35,770 nt of DNA from Bacteroidota bacterium (GCA_013286315.1 JABDFX010000021.1:1-35770), one strand, 5' to 3'; positions 15,702 to 25,272 are shown, counted from the first letter of the stretch. The notes: generated by a model from the sequence alone, not told the origin. Numbers and translations are program-made.

Positions 15702-16817
15702 ATGCTTAATACAATACCATCCCGGTTTAGGTTGATTTCTATTATAGCTGTATTAACGGCATGTATTTTCTTTTTACAATCCTGCAGTGAACAAGATCCG
15801 AAAAATACCAATGACCGGAAACAATACCTCATACCGGATTCGCTATTAAAAACGCTGACGATAGATACCGTGAAACAGGCTGAATTGGTTCATGCTATAG
15901 TCCTTACCGGACAAGTAGATTTTAATCAGGATAGACAGGTTAATATTTTTCCACTGGTCAGCGGCAACGTGCAGGATATTAAAGTTCAACTCGGGGATTA
16001 TGTAAAAACCGGGCAGGTGCTGGCTACCGTAAAAAGTAGTGAGATGGCCGGTTATAGCAACAACCTGATTGTGGCCCAGACCAATCTGGTGGCGATGAAT
16101 AAACAACTTGAAGCCTCCAGGGCCTTGTATAAGAGTGGGCTGGCATCAATCCTGGACCTGACCACCGCTCAGGCAAACTACGACCAGGCTTTGGCCCAAT
16201 TGCAAATGGTAAAGAGAGTGCTTGCAATAAACGGGAATGATACATTGGGTAATTATGTTGTAAAATCTCCTCTTGATGGTTTTATCGTTCAAAAATTTGC
16301 AACCAATAATGTGGCTATTCGGACCGATAACGGCAATCCGCTATTCACCATTTCAGATTTAAGAAATATATGGGTATGGGCCAACGTATACGAATCAAAT
16401 CTGGATAAAATTCATTTTGGAGATGAAGTTGAAGTATCTACGCTTTCATATCCGGATCGCATATTCAAAGGTAAAATAGATAAGATCATGCATGTGCTGG
16501 ATCCTACCAGCAAGGTTACAAAAGTACGGGTAGTGATTGAAAACCCGGATTATGCGCTTAGGCCTCAGATGTTTGCCAGTGTTACGGTAACCAATACCCA
16601 GCATCAACAGGCGATCTATGTCCCTTCCACAGCACTGATATTTGATCACAGCCAGTATTATGTCCTTGTATATCATGGACATGGAAAGGCCAATATCACA
16701 CCTGTACAAAAATTGAGTACGCTGAACACCAGGGTTTATTTAAATGATGGAGTGTTGGTCGGCGACCAGGTAATTGCATCAAACACGCTGCAGATTTATG
16801 ATCAGTTGAACAATTAA
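15702..16817 (+). CDS. RND efflux periplasmic adaptor (CzcB/CusB-type membrane-fusion lipoprotein)
   Basis: The 371-residue product has a lipoprotein signal ending FFLQSC (Cys28). The membrane-fusion pattern is clear: a split lipoyl/barrel-sandwich domain (NIFPLVSGNVQDIKVQLGDYVKTGQVLATV at about 80-109, and VVKSPLDGFIVQKFATNNVAI at about 185-205), a helical hairpin between them (VAQTNLVAMNKQLEASRALYKSGLASILDL), then beta-barrel and membrane-proximal domains (LRNIWVWANVYESNLDKI, VYVPSTALIF-like). It links the inner-membrane pump encoded next to the channel encoded before it. No His- or Met-rich metal-binding N-terminus is present. Confidence 0.92.
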   Translation: MLNTIPSRFRLISIIAVLTACIFFLQSCSEQDPKNTNDRKQYLIPDSLLKTLTIDTVKQAELVHAIVLTGQVDFNQDRQVNIFPLVSGNVQDIKVQLGDYVKTGQVLATVKSSEMAGYSNNLIVAQTNLVAMNKQLEASRALYKSGLASILDLTTAQANYDQALAQLQMVKRVLAINGNDTLGNYVVKSPLDGFIVQKFATNNVAIRTDNGNPLFTISDLRNIWVWANVYESNLDKIHFGDEVEVSTLSYPDRIFKGKIDKIMHVLDPTSKVTKVRVVIENPDYALRPQMFASVTVTNTQHQQAIYVPSTALIFDHSQYYVLVYHGHGKANITPVQKLSTLNTRVYLNDGVLVGDQVIASNTLQIYDQLNN

Positions 16818-16841
16818 CCCAGGAATTCTCAAATCAATCAA

Positions 16842-19800
16842 ATGACAATATTTCTCAGAAGGATCGTAGGGTTCTCCCTTAAAAATAAATACTTTATTTT
16901 ATTCTCAGCATCATTGCTGATCGTAAGCGGTATCATTACATTCATGGACATGCCGATCGAGGCTTTTCCGGATGTCACCAATACCGAAATCGATATTATC
17001 ACCCAGTGGCCAGGTCGAAGTGCTGAAGAGGTAGAAAAGTTTATTACCATTCCCGTAGAAATTGCCGTGAACCCGGTACAGCAAAAAATAAGCCTCCGGT
17101 CTACAAGCATATTTGGCTTATCATTTGTAAAAATCATTTTTGATGATGACGTAAAAGACCCTCAGGCCCGTCAGCAGGTAATGAACCTGATACCCAATGC
17201 TTCGCTGCCAGCTGGGGTACAGCCTGCAGTACAACCGCCAACAGGGCCTACCGGTGAACTTTACCGTTATACAATTCAAAGCAGTTTCCGGGATGTAAGG
17301 GAATTAAAGACCATGCAGGACTGGGTCATTGAAAGGCAACTCAGGAGCGTTCAGGGTATTGGAGACATCAATAGTTTCGGGGGCAAGACCAAGACCTATG
17401 AAATAAAAGTTGATCCGGGAAAGCTGACCAATCTTGGATTGACCTCGCTGGATATATTTACTGCCGTTCAAAATACCAATATCAATGTGGGGGGTGATCT
17501 GATTATGCAGAACGACCAGGCTTTTGTAGTCAGGGGAATTGGTCTGCTCAATGACATCGAGGAAATCAAGAACATTATCGTACAGAACAACAATGGCGTA
17601 CCTCTTCTGGTAAAAGATGTCGCTACCGTAGAGATATCCAATGTTCCACGTCTTGGATGGATAATCAGAAGCGATGCAACAACAGACTCGACTGGTAAAA
17701 GAATTGTCAAAAATCAGGATGATGTAGTGGAAGCCATTATTGTAATGAGAAAAGGAGAAAATCCATCCGAAGTCGTAAAAAACATAGAAAAAAAGATCCA
17801 ATATCTTAATGAGTATGTTCTTCCCGCCGACACGAAGATCGTACCCTATTACGACCGTTCCGACCTGATTACTTATGCTACTCATACGGTTTTACATAAT
17901 TTAATCGAAGGGATCCTGTTGGTGGTGGTGCTCATTTCCTTATTTCTATTCGACTGGCGGGCCACCGTGGTCGTTGCGGTCATCATTCCCATGTCTCTGT
18001 TGTTCGCCTTTATCTGTCTGCATCTGATGCATATGTCTGCCAATTTACTTTCACTGGGTGCGGTGGACTTCGGGATCATCCTCGACGGGACGATCGTCAT
18101 GGTAGAAGGGATCTTTGTCATTTTGAATCATAAGGCAAATGAAGTGGGCATGGAACGGTTTAATAAAATGTCCAAGCTGGGTCTTATCCGGAAGAGCGCT
18201 GCGGAAATCGGGAAAAGACCTTTTTATCTGAACATCATTATCATCACAGCCCTGCTGCCCATTTTTGCATTCCAGAAAGTGGAAGGGAAGATGTTTTCGC
18301 CATTGGCATATACGTTGAGTTTTGCCCTGTTGGGATCGCTAATCACTACCCTGACACTGGTGCCGTTGTTAATCAGCATACTGATGCGCAAAAATGTGCG
18401 GGAAAAACATAATCCCATCGTGGAGCCATTAATGAACTTTATGCAAAGGGGCTTTGTACTGGCCTGGAAGCGTAAAGAGATCATAGTTACCTGCGCGCTG
18501 ATCGTTATGGTTGCTGGTTTTTATTCTTTTAAATACCTGGGCACCGAGTTCCTGCCTCAATTGGATGAAGGCAGTATCTGGCTTCGTATCCAAACCAATT
18601 ATAGCATGGCGTTGAATAAATCCGTTGAGATCTCCAAACAGGCCCGTGATATTATCATGAGATTTCCGCAGGTGCAGTATTGCGTTTCTCAAACCGGGCG
18701 GCCGGATGATGGTACGGATGTTACCGGATTTTATAATAATGAGTTTGATATCCTCATGTTCCCCGAAGTCGACTGGAAACCTAAAATAACAAAAGCAGCG
18801 TTGATTGATTCAATGAATAAGGCCTTGTTGGTCATACCTGGGGTGAACCTTAACTTTTCGCAGCCCATCATGGATAATGTGGAAGAGGCTGTGTCCGGCG
18901 TAAAGGGCAGTATTTGTTTGAAAATATTCGGGGACTCCCTTCCCTATATGGAAGGCCAGCTGCAGCGTTGTTTCGAAGTGCTGCAAGATGTCAGGGGTAT
19001 TGAAGATCTGGGCATTATGCACAATACCGGCCAGCCCGAACTGGATATCAACCTCGATCAGCGGAAAATGGCCTTATACGGTGTAGCCACCGCACAGGCC
19101 AATGCCGTCGTCAGTATGGCGATCGGTGGTCTTGGTCCCGGCGGTGTACCTGCGAGTACATTATACGAAGGCATCAAAACATTTGATATACGGGTAAGAC
19201 TGCCAGAAGAGTATAGAAGAACGCCGGAACAAATCGCGGAGCTGTTGGTGCCTACCATGAGCGGTAGTAAAGTACCCATCAGGGAAATTGCTGCCGTTGA
19301 TCAGAAAACCGGAGCCTGCCTCATCTACCGGGATGATAACAAACGATATGCTGCGGTGAAATTCTCGATCCGTGGCCGTGATATGGGAAGCACGATTGCC
19401 GAAGCCCAGCGAAAGATCGACGATAAGGTGAAATTAAAACGGGGATACGGCATGGCTTTCCAGGGAGATTTCGAAAACCAGCAGAGGGCCCAGAAGCGGC
19501 TGGCCCAGGTGGTCCCGATCAGCCTGCTGATGATCTTCATTCTATTGCTCAGTATGTTTGGAAATTTCAAGGATGCACTGCTGGTATTCACGAATGTACC
19601 CTTTGCGATTGTAGGAGGGATCATGGCCCTGCATATCACGGGTACCATCTTTAGCATATCTGCAGGGATCGGCTTTATATGCCTCTTCGGTATCTGTATC
19701 CAGGATGGGATCATTCTGATCACTATGTTTAAAGAGAATTTAGTTCATGTGAAGGGGAGCCACTCCTTTTATTTCGACATGGAAAATGCGGAATCCGGCG

Positions 19801-20069
19801 ATAATGCCGGTAGGGTTGGCTCATTGTCATTATACGATTCCATCAGAATGGGTGTTCGTGCAAGGATACGACCGGTCATGATGACGGCACTCATGGCTGC
19901 TATTGGCCTATTGCCCGCAGCGCTTTCCCATGGCATTGGATCTGAAAGTTCCAGGCCACTGGCAAGGGTAGTCATCGGTGGTATCCTGAGTGCGATGATA
20001 TTTTCACTTTGGGTTTTCCCACTCATTTTCGGATGGGCATACCGGAATGTCAATAAAAGGTCTGTTTGA
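16842..20069 (+). CDS. CzcA/CusA-family heavy-metal efflux RND pump
   Basis: The 1075 residues match the usual length of heavy-metal RND pumps. It opens RRIVGFSLKNKYFILFSASLLIVSG and has FPDVTNTEIDIITQWPGRSAEEVE, typical of the Czc/Cus group. Membrane helix 4 carries GAVDFGIILDGTIVMVE, giving Asp409, Asp415 and Glu422, the proton-relay trio that in CzcA is D402/D408/E415. DFG-x-x-x-DG favours Zn/Co/Cd-type pumps over Cu/Ag-type CusA, which usually has a different motif; the exact metal remains uncertain. The two large periplasmic loops and 12 membrane helices appear intact. The last residues are GWAYRNVNKRSV. It is the terminal gene of the efflux operon. Confidence 0.95.
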   Translation: MTIFLRRIVGFSLKNKYFILFSASLLIVSGIITFMDMPIEAFPDVTNTEIDIITQWPGRSAEEVEKFITIPVEIAVNPVQQKISLRSTSIFGLSFVKIIFDDDVKDPQARQQVMNLIPNASLPAGVQPAVQPPTGPTGELYRYTIQSSFRDVRELKTMQDWVIERQLRSVQGIGDINSFGGKTKTYEIKVDPGKLTNLGLTSLDIFTAVQNTNINVGGDLIMQNDQAFVVRGIGLLNDIEEIKNIIVQNNNGVPLLVKDVATVEISNVPRLGWIIRSDATTDSTGKRIVKNQDDVVEAIIVMRKGENPSEVVKNIEKKIQYLNEYVLPADTKIVPYYDRSDLITYATHTVLHNLIEGILLVVVLISLFLFDWRATVVVAVIIPMSLLFAFICLHLMHMSANLLSLGAVDFGIILDGTIVMVEGIFVILNHKANEVGMERFNKMSKLGLIRKSAAEIGKRPFYLNIIIITALLPIFAFQKVEGKMFSPLAYTLSFALLGSLITTLTLVPLLISILMRKNVREKHNPIVEPLMNFMQRGFVLAWKRKEIIVTCALIVMVAGFYSFKYLGTEFLPQLDEGSIWLRIQTNYSMALNKSVEISKQARDIIMRFPQVQYCVSQTGRPDDGTDVTGFYNNEFDILMFPEVDWKPKITKAALIDSMNKALLVIPGVNLNFSQPIMDNVEEAVSGVKGSICLKIFGDSLPYMEGQLQRCFEVLQDVRGIEDLGIMHNTGQPELDINLDQRKMALYGVATAQANAVVSMAIGGLGPGGVPASTLYEGIKTFDIRVRLPEEYRRTPEQIAELLVPTMSGSKVPIREIAAVDQKTGACLIYRDDNKRYAAVKFSIRGRDMGSTIAEAQRKIDDKVKLKRGYGMAFQGDFENQQRAQKRLAQVVPISLLMIFILLLSMFGNFKDALLVFTNVPFAIVGGIMALHITGTIFSISAGIGFICLFGICIQDGIILITMFKENLVHVKGSHSFYFDMENAESGDNAGRVGSLSLYDSIRMGVRARIRPVMMTALMAAIGLLPAALSHGIGSESSRPLARVVIGGILSAMIFSLWVFPLIFGWAYRNVNKRSV

Positions 20070-20092
20070 AAAACACGCGTTTTCTTTGTAAA
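20070..20092 (+). terminator. Weak possible terminator after the efflux operon
   Basis: Immediately after the pump stop, GAAAA and TTTTC flank a GC-containing loop (ACACGCG), followed by TTTG. The stem is only about 5-6 bp, so this is tentative. Confidence 0.25.
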
Positions 20093-20195
20093 ACCCTAAT
20101 GATAGTTTGAAAAAAACTTCTGACTTCAGCAAATATTTAACAAAAAAAATGCAGGGATCTTTCTCTTATTTTTTGCTGGCTATATCAAAAAATAC

Positions 20196-20636
20196 TCAAT
20201 GAGTTAATGAGATATAGGGATAAACAACACCGAAGCCTAACGATAATTTGGTATTAAATGTGGTATAAATTGTAGTGATATGGTATGTGTAAAGTGTCCT
20301 CCAGGTATTATACAGGTTCAGATTATCGCCTGGTTTGCCAGACATCTGTATAATAATAGCTGCCACCGTGTCACTGATATCAGGCTTGAGCAGCGTTGAT
20401 TGTCCCGGAGCCAGCGGGAAACTATCCTGCGCTACATTCAGCGAGGCAATAATCGTGTCTTTGTTTGGAACCTGCAACTTACCGTTTATTGTGATTGAGT
20501 AAATTGTATCTGATTGTGCAATGATTGCCATGTAAGGACGATACTGATATGCCGGGTCGACTGGTGGTTTTGAATCAGTTTTTTTGCAGCTTGCAAATAT
20601 TATTAATGCAGTACAAACTAACAATATAGCTTTCAT
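20196..20636 (-). CDS. Small lipoprotein of unknown function
   Basis: The 146-residue product has a lipoprotein signal (MKAILLVCTALIIFASC, Cys17) followed by KKTDSKPPVDP, a typical flexible tether. The mature part seems beta-rich (YRPYMAIIAQSDTIYSITINGK, TVAAIIIQMSG, HITTIYTTFNTKLSLGFGVVYPYI). No family recognised. It converges with the efflux operon, their ends 126 bp apart. The ATG follows an AT-rich leader. Confidence 0.65.
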   Translation of the reverse strand: MKAILLVCTALIIFASCKKTDSKPPVDPAYQYRPYMAIIAQSDTIYSITINGKLQVPNKDTIIASLNVAQDSFPLAPGQSTLLKPDISDTVAAIIIQMSGKPGDNLNLYNTWRTLYTYHITTIYTTFNTKLSLGFGVVYPYISLTH

Positions 20637-20863
20637 ATGTTTATTTTTAAGTTATGATTCATTAAGGTTGAGACGCCCATGAGCACAACCGGATGATATT
20701 CTTAACTATTTTCTTCTTGTAATTTTTTGGATAACGTGAATGAATATCGTCCCGATCGAAGCATGAATCAAAAATATGTAATTGTTTAAGATGCCCGACG
20801 GGAGCCTTTATACCGTCAGTTTTCCAAAGATACACATCTACAACATACGGAATAAGACTTACA
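20637..20863. other. Intergenic stretch without an evident gene
   Basis: Together with the structured element that follows, this forms a 324-bp gap upstream of the small lipoprotein and downstream of the phosphoesterase. It should hold the lipoprotein promoter. I found no clear TAnnTTTG box on the minus strand and no credible coding frame. Confidence 0.4.
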
Positions 20864-20914
20864 AAAACAATGGCTTACGATACTTGAATTCAAGCCATTG
20901 TAAGCCATTGTTTT
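20864..20914. terminator. Nested palindrome, probable (bidirectional) terminator
   Basis: Perfect 15-bp arms, AAAACAATGGCTTAC (20864-20878) and GTAAGCCATTGTTTT (20900-20914), enclose a 21-nt loop that itself contains the 12-bp palindrome CTTGAATTCAAG (20883-20894). The right arm also overlaps a tandem 10-bp repeat, AAGCCATTGT twice at 20892-20911. On the minus strand the stem ends in a T run, so it would terminate the phosphoesterase gene ending 47 bp away at 20961. Confidence 0.6.
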
Positions 20915-20960
20915 ATGCCCGGGATTTTCAAACGAATGGAGTTCTTTGGTCGCGATTATC

Positions 20961-22178
20961 TCAAATCAGCTGATGCTTATTAAGGTCTACCGTTATCACT
21001 TTATCAAAAGGATGCCGGGCTCCGCTATTTTCCACCTGCATAAAAGCAAAACGAAGTATTTTAGGAGTTACTGTCAATGTTAAATATCCATACCCCATCA
21101 GGGAACTTTCATAACTGTGATCGCCAGCCACCTGACCGGTCGCCGTCTCCAGTGGAATTGTACCCCGTCCACCTGTACCGACGACATAATACGGAACCTG
21201 CCATTTTTCATTTTTAAACTGGACATTTCGGGTAAAGCGCTGGTAATTGTGAGCATGAGCTGCCAGCACAGCATCCGGCTGGATATCAGCCTGCTTAAAA
21301 GCATCATCCATATCAGCCAGCATCTGTGTACTGGAAGAATGTCCCCCGTTACTAAAAGGCGGATGATGTACGGCGATAACCAGTGCTTTCCTTGTCGAAG
21401 TGCTCCTGGCTTTATTAATCGTCCCCAATGTTTTAACGAGCCAGTTTTTCTGATTTTGTCCGATCGTCGTTCCGGAGATGAAGCCAGGTCCTTCGCCGAT
21501 GTTGGAATACAGAGCTACAATATCTATGAGTGGAGCATTTAGCCACCAGTACACACTGGGCTGATTCACCATTTCCCGGTAGATTGTTCCTGCATCCGGC
21601 GGCACTCCCGGTTTCAATTGGCAAAAATTGCGTTGAAAGGCATCAAGGGTTTTTTTTTGTCCTGTAGAAGTCCCGTCAAATTTAAATAACTCCCCATCGT
21701 GATTCCCGGGAATGGCGATGATCTTCCCCGGATATTTTTTATATGGAACATAAAACTGTGCCTGATAACCTTTGTCGGTATTATCATAATAGATCACATC
21801 GCCAAGATGTAATAAAAAAGCCGGAGACTTCTCCGGATGATTCACGTCAAAATCCAGCGACATCGCTTCGGCAACCAGTTCCTGATTGAGCCCGTTTTCG
21901 TGGCCTGTGTCTCCAAATGCGTGAATGCATATCATTCCGGCAGCTTCGATCGTATGAACTCCATCCGTTCCAATGATCTCATCTAAAGTCATCATTGGAT
22001 CTCTGTTTGGTACCGGAATCGGCAGGAGTTTAGTCTGCACATAGTCGGTCATTCTTTTCCCTTTAGCCGGACCTGTTCCTTTTTTTACCGGGGCTGCAGG
22101 AGTGAAATAAGGATGCGCAAACCGGAGGATATTCTTAGAACCCGGTTTGGGCCTTGGGTGAGAGCGTTTGACTTGCAT
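20961..22178 (-). CDS. Metallophosphoesterase (purple-acid-phosphatase-like motifs)
   Basis: This 405-residue protein carries five metal-binding blocks of the calcineurin-like fold: GDTG (89-92), GDVIYYD (126-132), GNHD (158-161), VHHPPF (270-275) and AHAHNYQR (307-314). The GDxG / GDxxY / GNHD / HxH order resembles purple acid phosphatases, with Ala in place of the usual Gly before the last HxH. No signal peptide is seen; the N-terminus is basic and Pro-rich (MQVKRSHPRPKPGSKN). It probably hydrolyses phosphate esters, substrate unknown. Single gene, probably ended by the palindrome at 20864-20914. Confidence 0.85.
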   Translation of the reverse strand: MQVKRSHPRPKPGSKNILRFAHPYFTPAAPVKKGTGPAKGKRMTDYVQTKLLPIPVPNRDPMMTLDEIIGTDGVHTIEAAGMICIHAFGDTGHENGLNQELVAEAMSLDFDVNHPEKSPAFLLHLGDVIYYDNTDKGYQAQFYVPYKKYPGKIIAIPGNHDGELFKFDGTSTGQKKTLDAFQRNFCQLKPGVPPDAGTIYREMVNQPSVYWWLNAPLIDIVALYSNIGEGPGFISGTTIGQNQKNWLVKTLGTINKARSTSTRKALVIAVHHPPFSNGGHSSSTQMLADMDDAFKQADIQPDAVLAAHAHNYQRFTRNVQFKNEKWQVPYYVVGTGGRGTIPLETATGQVAGDHSYESSLMGYGYLTLTVTPKILRFAFMQVENSGARHPFDKVITVDLNKHQLI

Positions 22179-22271
22179 ATGTTTAATTTTTAGGATGGTT
22201 TGGTATTTCCCCCCTGAGGCTGAAAAGATCCTAAAGATGGCCTTATCCGGGTCTCATCGTGCTTCGAATAT

Positions 22272-22904
22272 TCAGACATGAACTGGCTTATTAAGCAAGG
22301 CCATTTTATTTTTTAGATTTTTAAATGTTTCCAAAGGTGCTTTGGTAGAAAAAATGTTTACAATCCATGCGGGGACTGATCCTCCCGGATCAAGTTCTAC
22401 CACATAAATCAGATGAATGACATTCCTGGATATCGTAGTAACATTCCAAAGACCCTTCGAATATGGGATTCTGACCAAATCGCGTTTGGGAGGTTGGTAA
22501 TTCTGTTCGCCCACAGAAATAACTTTCAACAAATGAGAAATCGAATCTGTAGTTATTTCCATAACGGCATAAAGATCTCTGTTCATTGCAGGCCACGGGG
22601 CGTTGAATTCCGAATAGTAAACGAGTTTATGGGGAGTAATTCTTTTGATGAGCATTGATTTGCCTGTGGAATAAGCCCATTGAGTGTATCTATCAACATC
22701 TGTTAAAATGGCTGCCAGTTGCGAAATGGTTCCTGGTAAGTCCATCTCTACTTTGATGTCATTAAATTTGGATAGATCAGATTGTCGCGTGCTAATTTGG
22801 ATACCATCTTTATCCTTTCTGAGAACCCAGTTTTTTTGAGCGAATAAAGACCCTGGCAACAGCTGAAATTGGAAACAAATGAACAGAGTAATCCGTAATA
22901 ACAT
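22272..22904 (-). CDS. START-domain lipid-binding protein
   Basis: From the ATG at 22904 the protein is 210 residues with a signal peptide (MLLRITLFICFQFQLLPGSLFAQ). The mature part follows the START fold: WVLRKDKDGIQISTRQ, then FNDIKVEMDLPGTISQLAAILTD, DVDRYTQWAYSTGKSMLI, LVYYSEFNAPWPAMNRDLYAVM and IVNIFSTKAPLETFKNLKNKM at the C-terminal helix. The frame is open further upstream to 23012, but the added 36 residues would bury the signal peptide, so the internal ATG is preferred. START proteins bind lipids in a hydrophobic pocket; the ligand here is unknown and the location would be periplasmic. Confidence 0.82.
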   Translation of the reverse strand: MLLRITLFICFQFQLLPGSLFAQKNWVLRKDKDGIQISTRQSDLSKFNDIKVEMDLPGTISQLAAILTDVDRYTQWAYSTGKSMLIKRITPHKLVYYSEFNAPWPAMNRDLYAVMEITTDSISHLLKVISVGEQNYQPPKRDLVRIPYSKGLWNVTTISRNVIHLIYVVELDPGGSVPAWIVNIFSTKAPLETFKNLKNKMALLNKPVHV

Positions 22905-23119
22905 ATTGTAATTTGATATGAGGAAAAAACCAGTTCCAAGGTCGGACACAAAAATGACGCTTTGGCACTTTACCGGCCACTTTAATATCAGACTTTGCGA
23001 CAATCTTAACAAAATTGCCCCGCGGCATAAATGTGGCGAACTGTCTTTTCCTGATTTTCCGCCTCGGTTGACCTGGTGGTTGCCAAATGCAGAGCACAGA
23101 TGGTGGGTATGATTAATAC

Positions 23120-23127
23120 TATCTTTG
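23120..23127 (+). promoter_or_regulatory. -7 box for the gene at 23147
   Basis: TATCTTTG fits TAnnTTTG exactly and would give a transcript start near 23134, just before the TTG start codon at 23147. No -33 TTG at the expected distance. Confidence 0.5.
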
Positions 23128-23146
23128 TTACAGTCAAAACCGGAAA

Positions 23147-24082
23147 TTGAAAGAAAAGTTATTGTCCCGGCATTATGTTAAAATTTTTACTATACTGACT
23201 CCCTGCTTGTTGACTGTTTTAGCCTCTTGTCAACAGGTTAGTCATTCAGTCAAAAAACAGAATGACCAATCGCATGTGACACCGCTTATGGTGGGCTTAA
23301 AATGTGTTCTTCCAAAGATACTGAAGGAATCCTCCGGTCTATGTTATACAAATGGCAACTTATGGACATTCGGGGATAGTGGTAATCCCAATGAAATCTT
23401 TAAGATTGATTCTTCAACAGGTACCATTTTACAAACTGTTGAAATCGAAAACTTTCCAAATGTTGATTGGGAAGATATGACTGCTGATTCTTCCTATATC
23501 TATATAGGTGATTTTGGGAATAACCATGGAAACCGCAGAGATCTTAAAATTATCCGTATTAAAAAAACAGATCTGAATGTTCCGGGAACACTTTTAAAAG
23601 TTCAGGGAGAAGCTATTCATATCAGCTATGCTGACCAGACCAAATTCAAAAGAGTAAAGAGTACGGACTATGATTGTGAGTCCCTGATCTCTATTGGACA
23701 ATTTCTTTATTTATTTACTAAAGACGGTATTGATTTGAAGACCCGCTGTTATAGAATTTCGAATCTGCCTGGCACTTATCAGGTTTCTCCTATTTCATCT
23801 TTCGACACGAAGGGAAAGATTACAGCAGCGGCGTTTAACCCGGTGACAAAAGAAATTGCATTATTGGGATATATGAATAAGAAAGTGGGTTCATTTATCT
23901 GGTTTTTGAATGGGTATCAAAACGATGATTTTTTTGGCGGCAGGAATACAAGAACAACGATCGGTTCAGCTAAAGACTGGCAAACTGAAGGGTTGGATTA
24001 TATATCAGCCAACAGACTGTTTATGAGTTGTGAAACCAGTAAAAGTCAGAGGGCATCCCTATATTTTGTGCAAAGGAATTGA
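23147..24082 (+). CDS. Lipoprotein with beta-propeller-like repeats
   Basis: The 311-residue product starts at a TTG (no ATG fits) and has a lipoprotein signal (IFTILTPCLLTVLASC, Cys28). The mature part shows propeller-like blades: ESSGLCYTNGNLWTFGDSGN, IFKIDSSTGTILQTVEIEN, VDWEDMTADSSYIYIGDFGNN and GNRRDLKIIRIKK. Later come STDYDCESLISIG, AAAFNPVTKEIALLGY and the C-terminal WQTEGLDYISANRLFMSCE. The DWED-x-x-x-D and GDFGNN-x-GNR signatures are familiar from uncharacterised Bacteroidota proteins, often with T9SS tails; here there is no such tail. Function unknown, probably an envelope-facing propeller. Confidence 0.75.
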   Translation: MKEKLLSRHYVKIFTILTPCLLTVLASCQQVSHSVKKQNDQSHVTPLMVGLKCVLPKILKESSGLCYTNGNLWTFGDSGNPNEIFKIDSSTGTILQTVEIENFPNVDWEDMTADSSYIYIGDFGNNHGNRRDLKIIRIKKTDLNVPGTLLKVQGEAIHISYADQTKFKRVKSTDYDCESLISIGQFLYLFTKDGIDLKTRCYRISNLPGTYQVSPISSFDTKGKITAAAFNPVTKEIALLGYMNKKVGSFIWFLNGYQNDDFFGGRNTRTTIGSAKDWQTEGLDYISANRLFMSCETSKSQRASLYFVQRN

Positions 24083-24196
24083 TCAGTTTATTTAGAAGTG
24101 GCCAGTTTGGGTACTTGAATTACCAAAAGCAACCTCCGAACTTCAGTATCTCTTCAGAATTTGTCGATACATTACCGGATTATTAAAATAAATACC

Positions 24197-25207
24197 ATGA
24201 AAAGAAGCCTGCTCAAATTATTCATCTTCGCAAATCTGGTGCTTTTTTGCGTTATATGTAAGGCACAGTCTTCGGAAGTTTATTCCTTTGAAAAAATGAT
24301 CCCGGTACCGGGGGACGGTGGTTATGATTACGTCTCGATAGACGAGGTAAACAGACATTTATTCGTCTCGCACGGTACATCAGTAAACGTAATCGATCTG
24401 AAAACGGAGCAGGTTATCGGATCTGTCGATAACATGAAAGGAGTGCATGGTATTGCAGTGGATAATGAGGTGAACAGGGGATTCATTACCGACGGAGGAG
24501 ATAATTCAGTAGTGGTCTTCGACCTTAAAACCTTTAAAACAATTACCGTAATTCCTGTCACGCCTAAAGGTCCGGATGGTATTATGTTTGACCCCTTTAC
24601 CAAAAGAATATTTGCTTTTTGCGGCCATGGAAACGCCGCCTCTGTAATTGACGTGAACGAGATGAAAGAAATAGGTACGATAGATTTAGGTGGTGGTCCC
24701 GAGTTTGCGGTTCCAGATGGCAAAGGGTTAATATACAATAATCTCGAAGACAAGAACAGTCTGAATGTTATTGATGCAAAAGCGATGAAGGTTATTCATA
24801 ATTACCCATTGTCGCCTTGCGGTGGCCCGACAGGCCTGGCATTGGATGGAGCGAATCAAAGAGTATTTACGGGATGCCGGGAAAATAAGGGAATGAGTGT
24901 CGTGGATATAAATACCGGTAAAGTAATTATGACCCTGCCCATTGGTGGCGGCGTAGATGCGGTTGTTTATGATGCTTCAACTAAATTAATTTTTTGCTCG
25001 AACGGAGATAGTACAACTACCATTATTAAACAGAAATCTGCAAATGATTATGCTGTAGTCCAGACCCTGTATACAAGGGTACGGGCAAAAACAATGGCAC
25101 TTGATAAGGTTACACATAAGATATATTTGAGCGCTCCGAAATTTGAGCCTGGAACCAGAAAAATCATTCCCGGAACTTTTGCTGTTCTTGTCTTTAAGAA
25201 GAACTAA
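24197..25207 (+). CDS. YncE-like beta-propeller protein, secreted
   Basis: From the ATG at 24197 the product is 336 residues with signal MKRSLLKLFIFANLVLFCVI and cleavage near CKAQ. It contains about seven blades built on the YVTN/YncE pattern, for example VNVIDLKTEQVIGSVDNMKG, GIAVDNEVNRGFITDGGDNS and VVVFDLKTFKTITVI. Others are VIDVNEMKEIGTIDLGGGPE and VVDINTGKVIMTLPIGGGVD. The frame is open 12 codons further upstream from a TTG at 24161, but the ATG is directly in front of the signal. Such proteins are usually periplasmic or surface scaffolds; no enzyme function is evident. Confidence 0.85.
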   Translation: MKRSLLKLFIFANLVLFCVICKAQSSEVYSFEKMIPVPGDGGYDYVSIDEVNRHLFVSHGTSVNVIDLKTEQVIGSVDNMKGVHGIAVDNEVNRGFITDGGDNSVVVFDLKTFKTITVIPVTPKGPDGIMFDPFTKRIFAFCGHGNAASVIDVNEMKEIGTIDLGGGPEFAVPDGKGLIYNNLEDKNSLNVIDAKAMKVIHNYPLSPCGGPTGLALDGANQRVFTGCRENKGMSVVDINTGKVIMTLPIGGGVDAVVYDASTKLIFCSNGDSTTTIIKQKSANDYAVVQTLYTRVRAKTMALDKVTHKIYLSAPKFEPGTRKIIPGTFAVLVFKKN

Positions 25208-25272
25208 ACGTCTATCTAATTTTATTTCACCTGCCGGCGCAATGTCGCCCAGAGCATCCAATGACACCAATA

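Noticed and set aside
20782-20973. 63-codon plus-strand frame
   Set aside because: It runs through the nested palindrome and tandem repeat, has no signal or domain, and overlaps the end of the phosphoesterase gene on the other strand.
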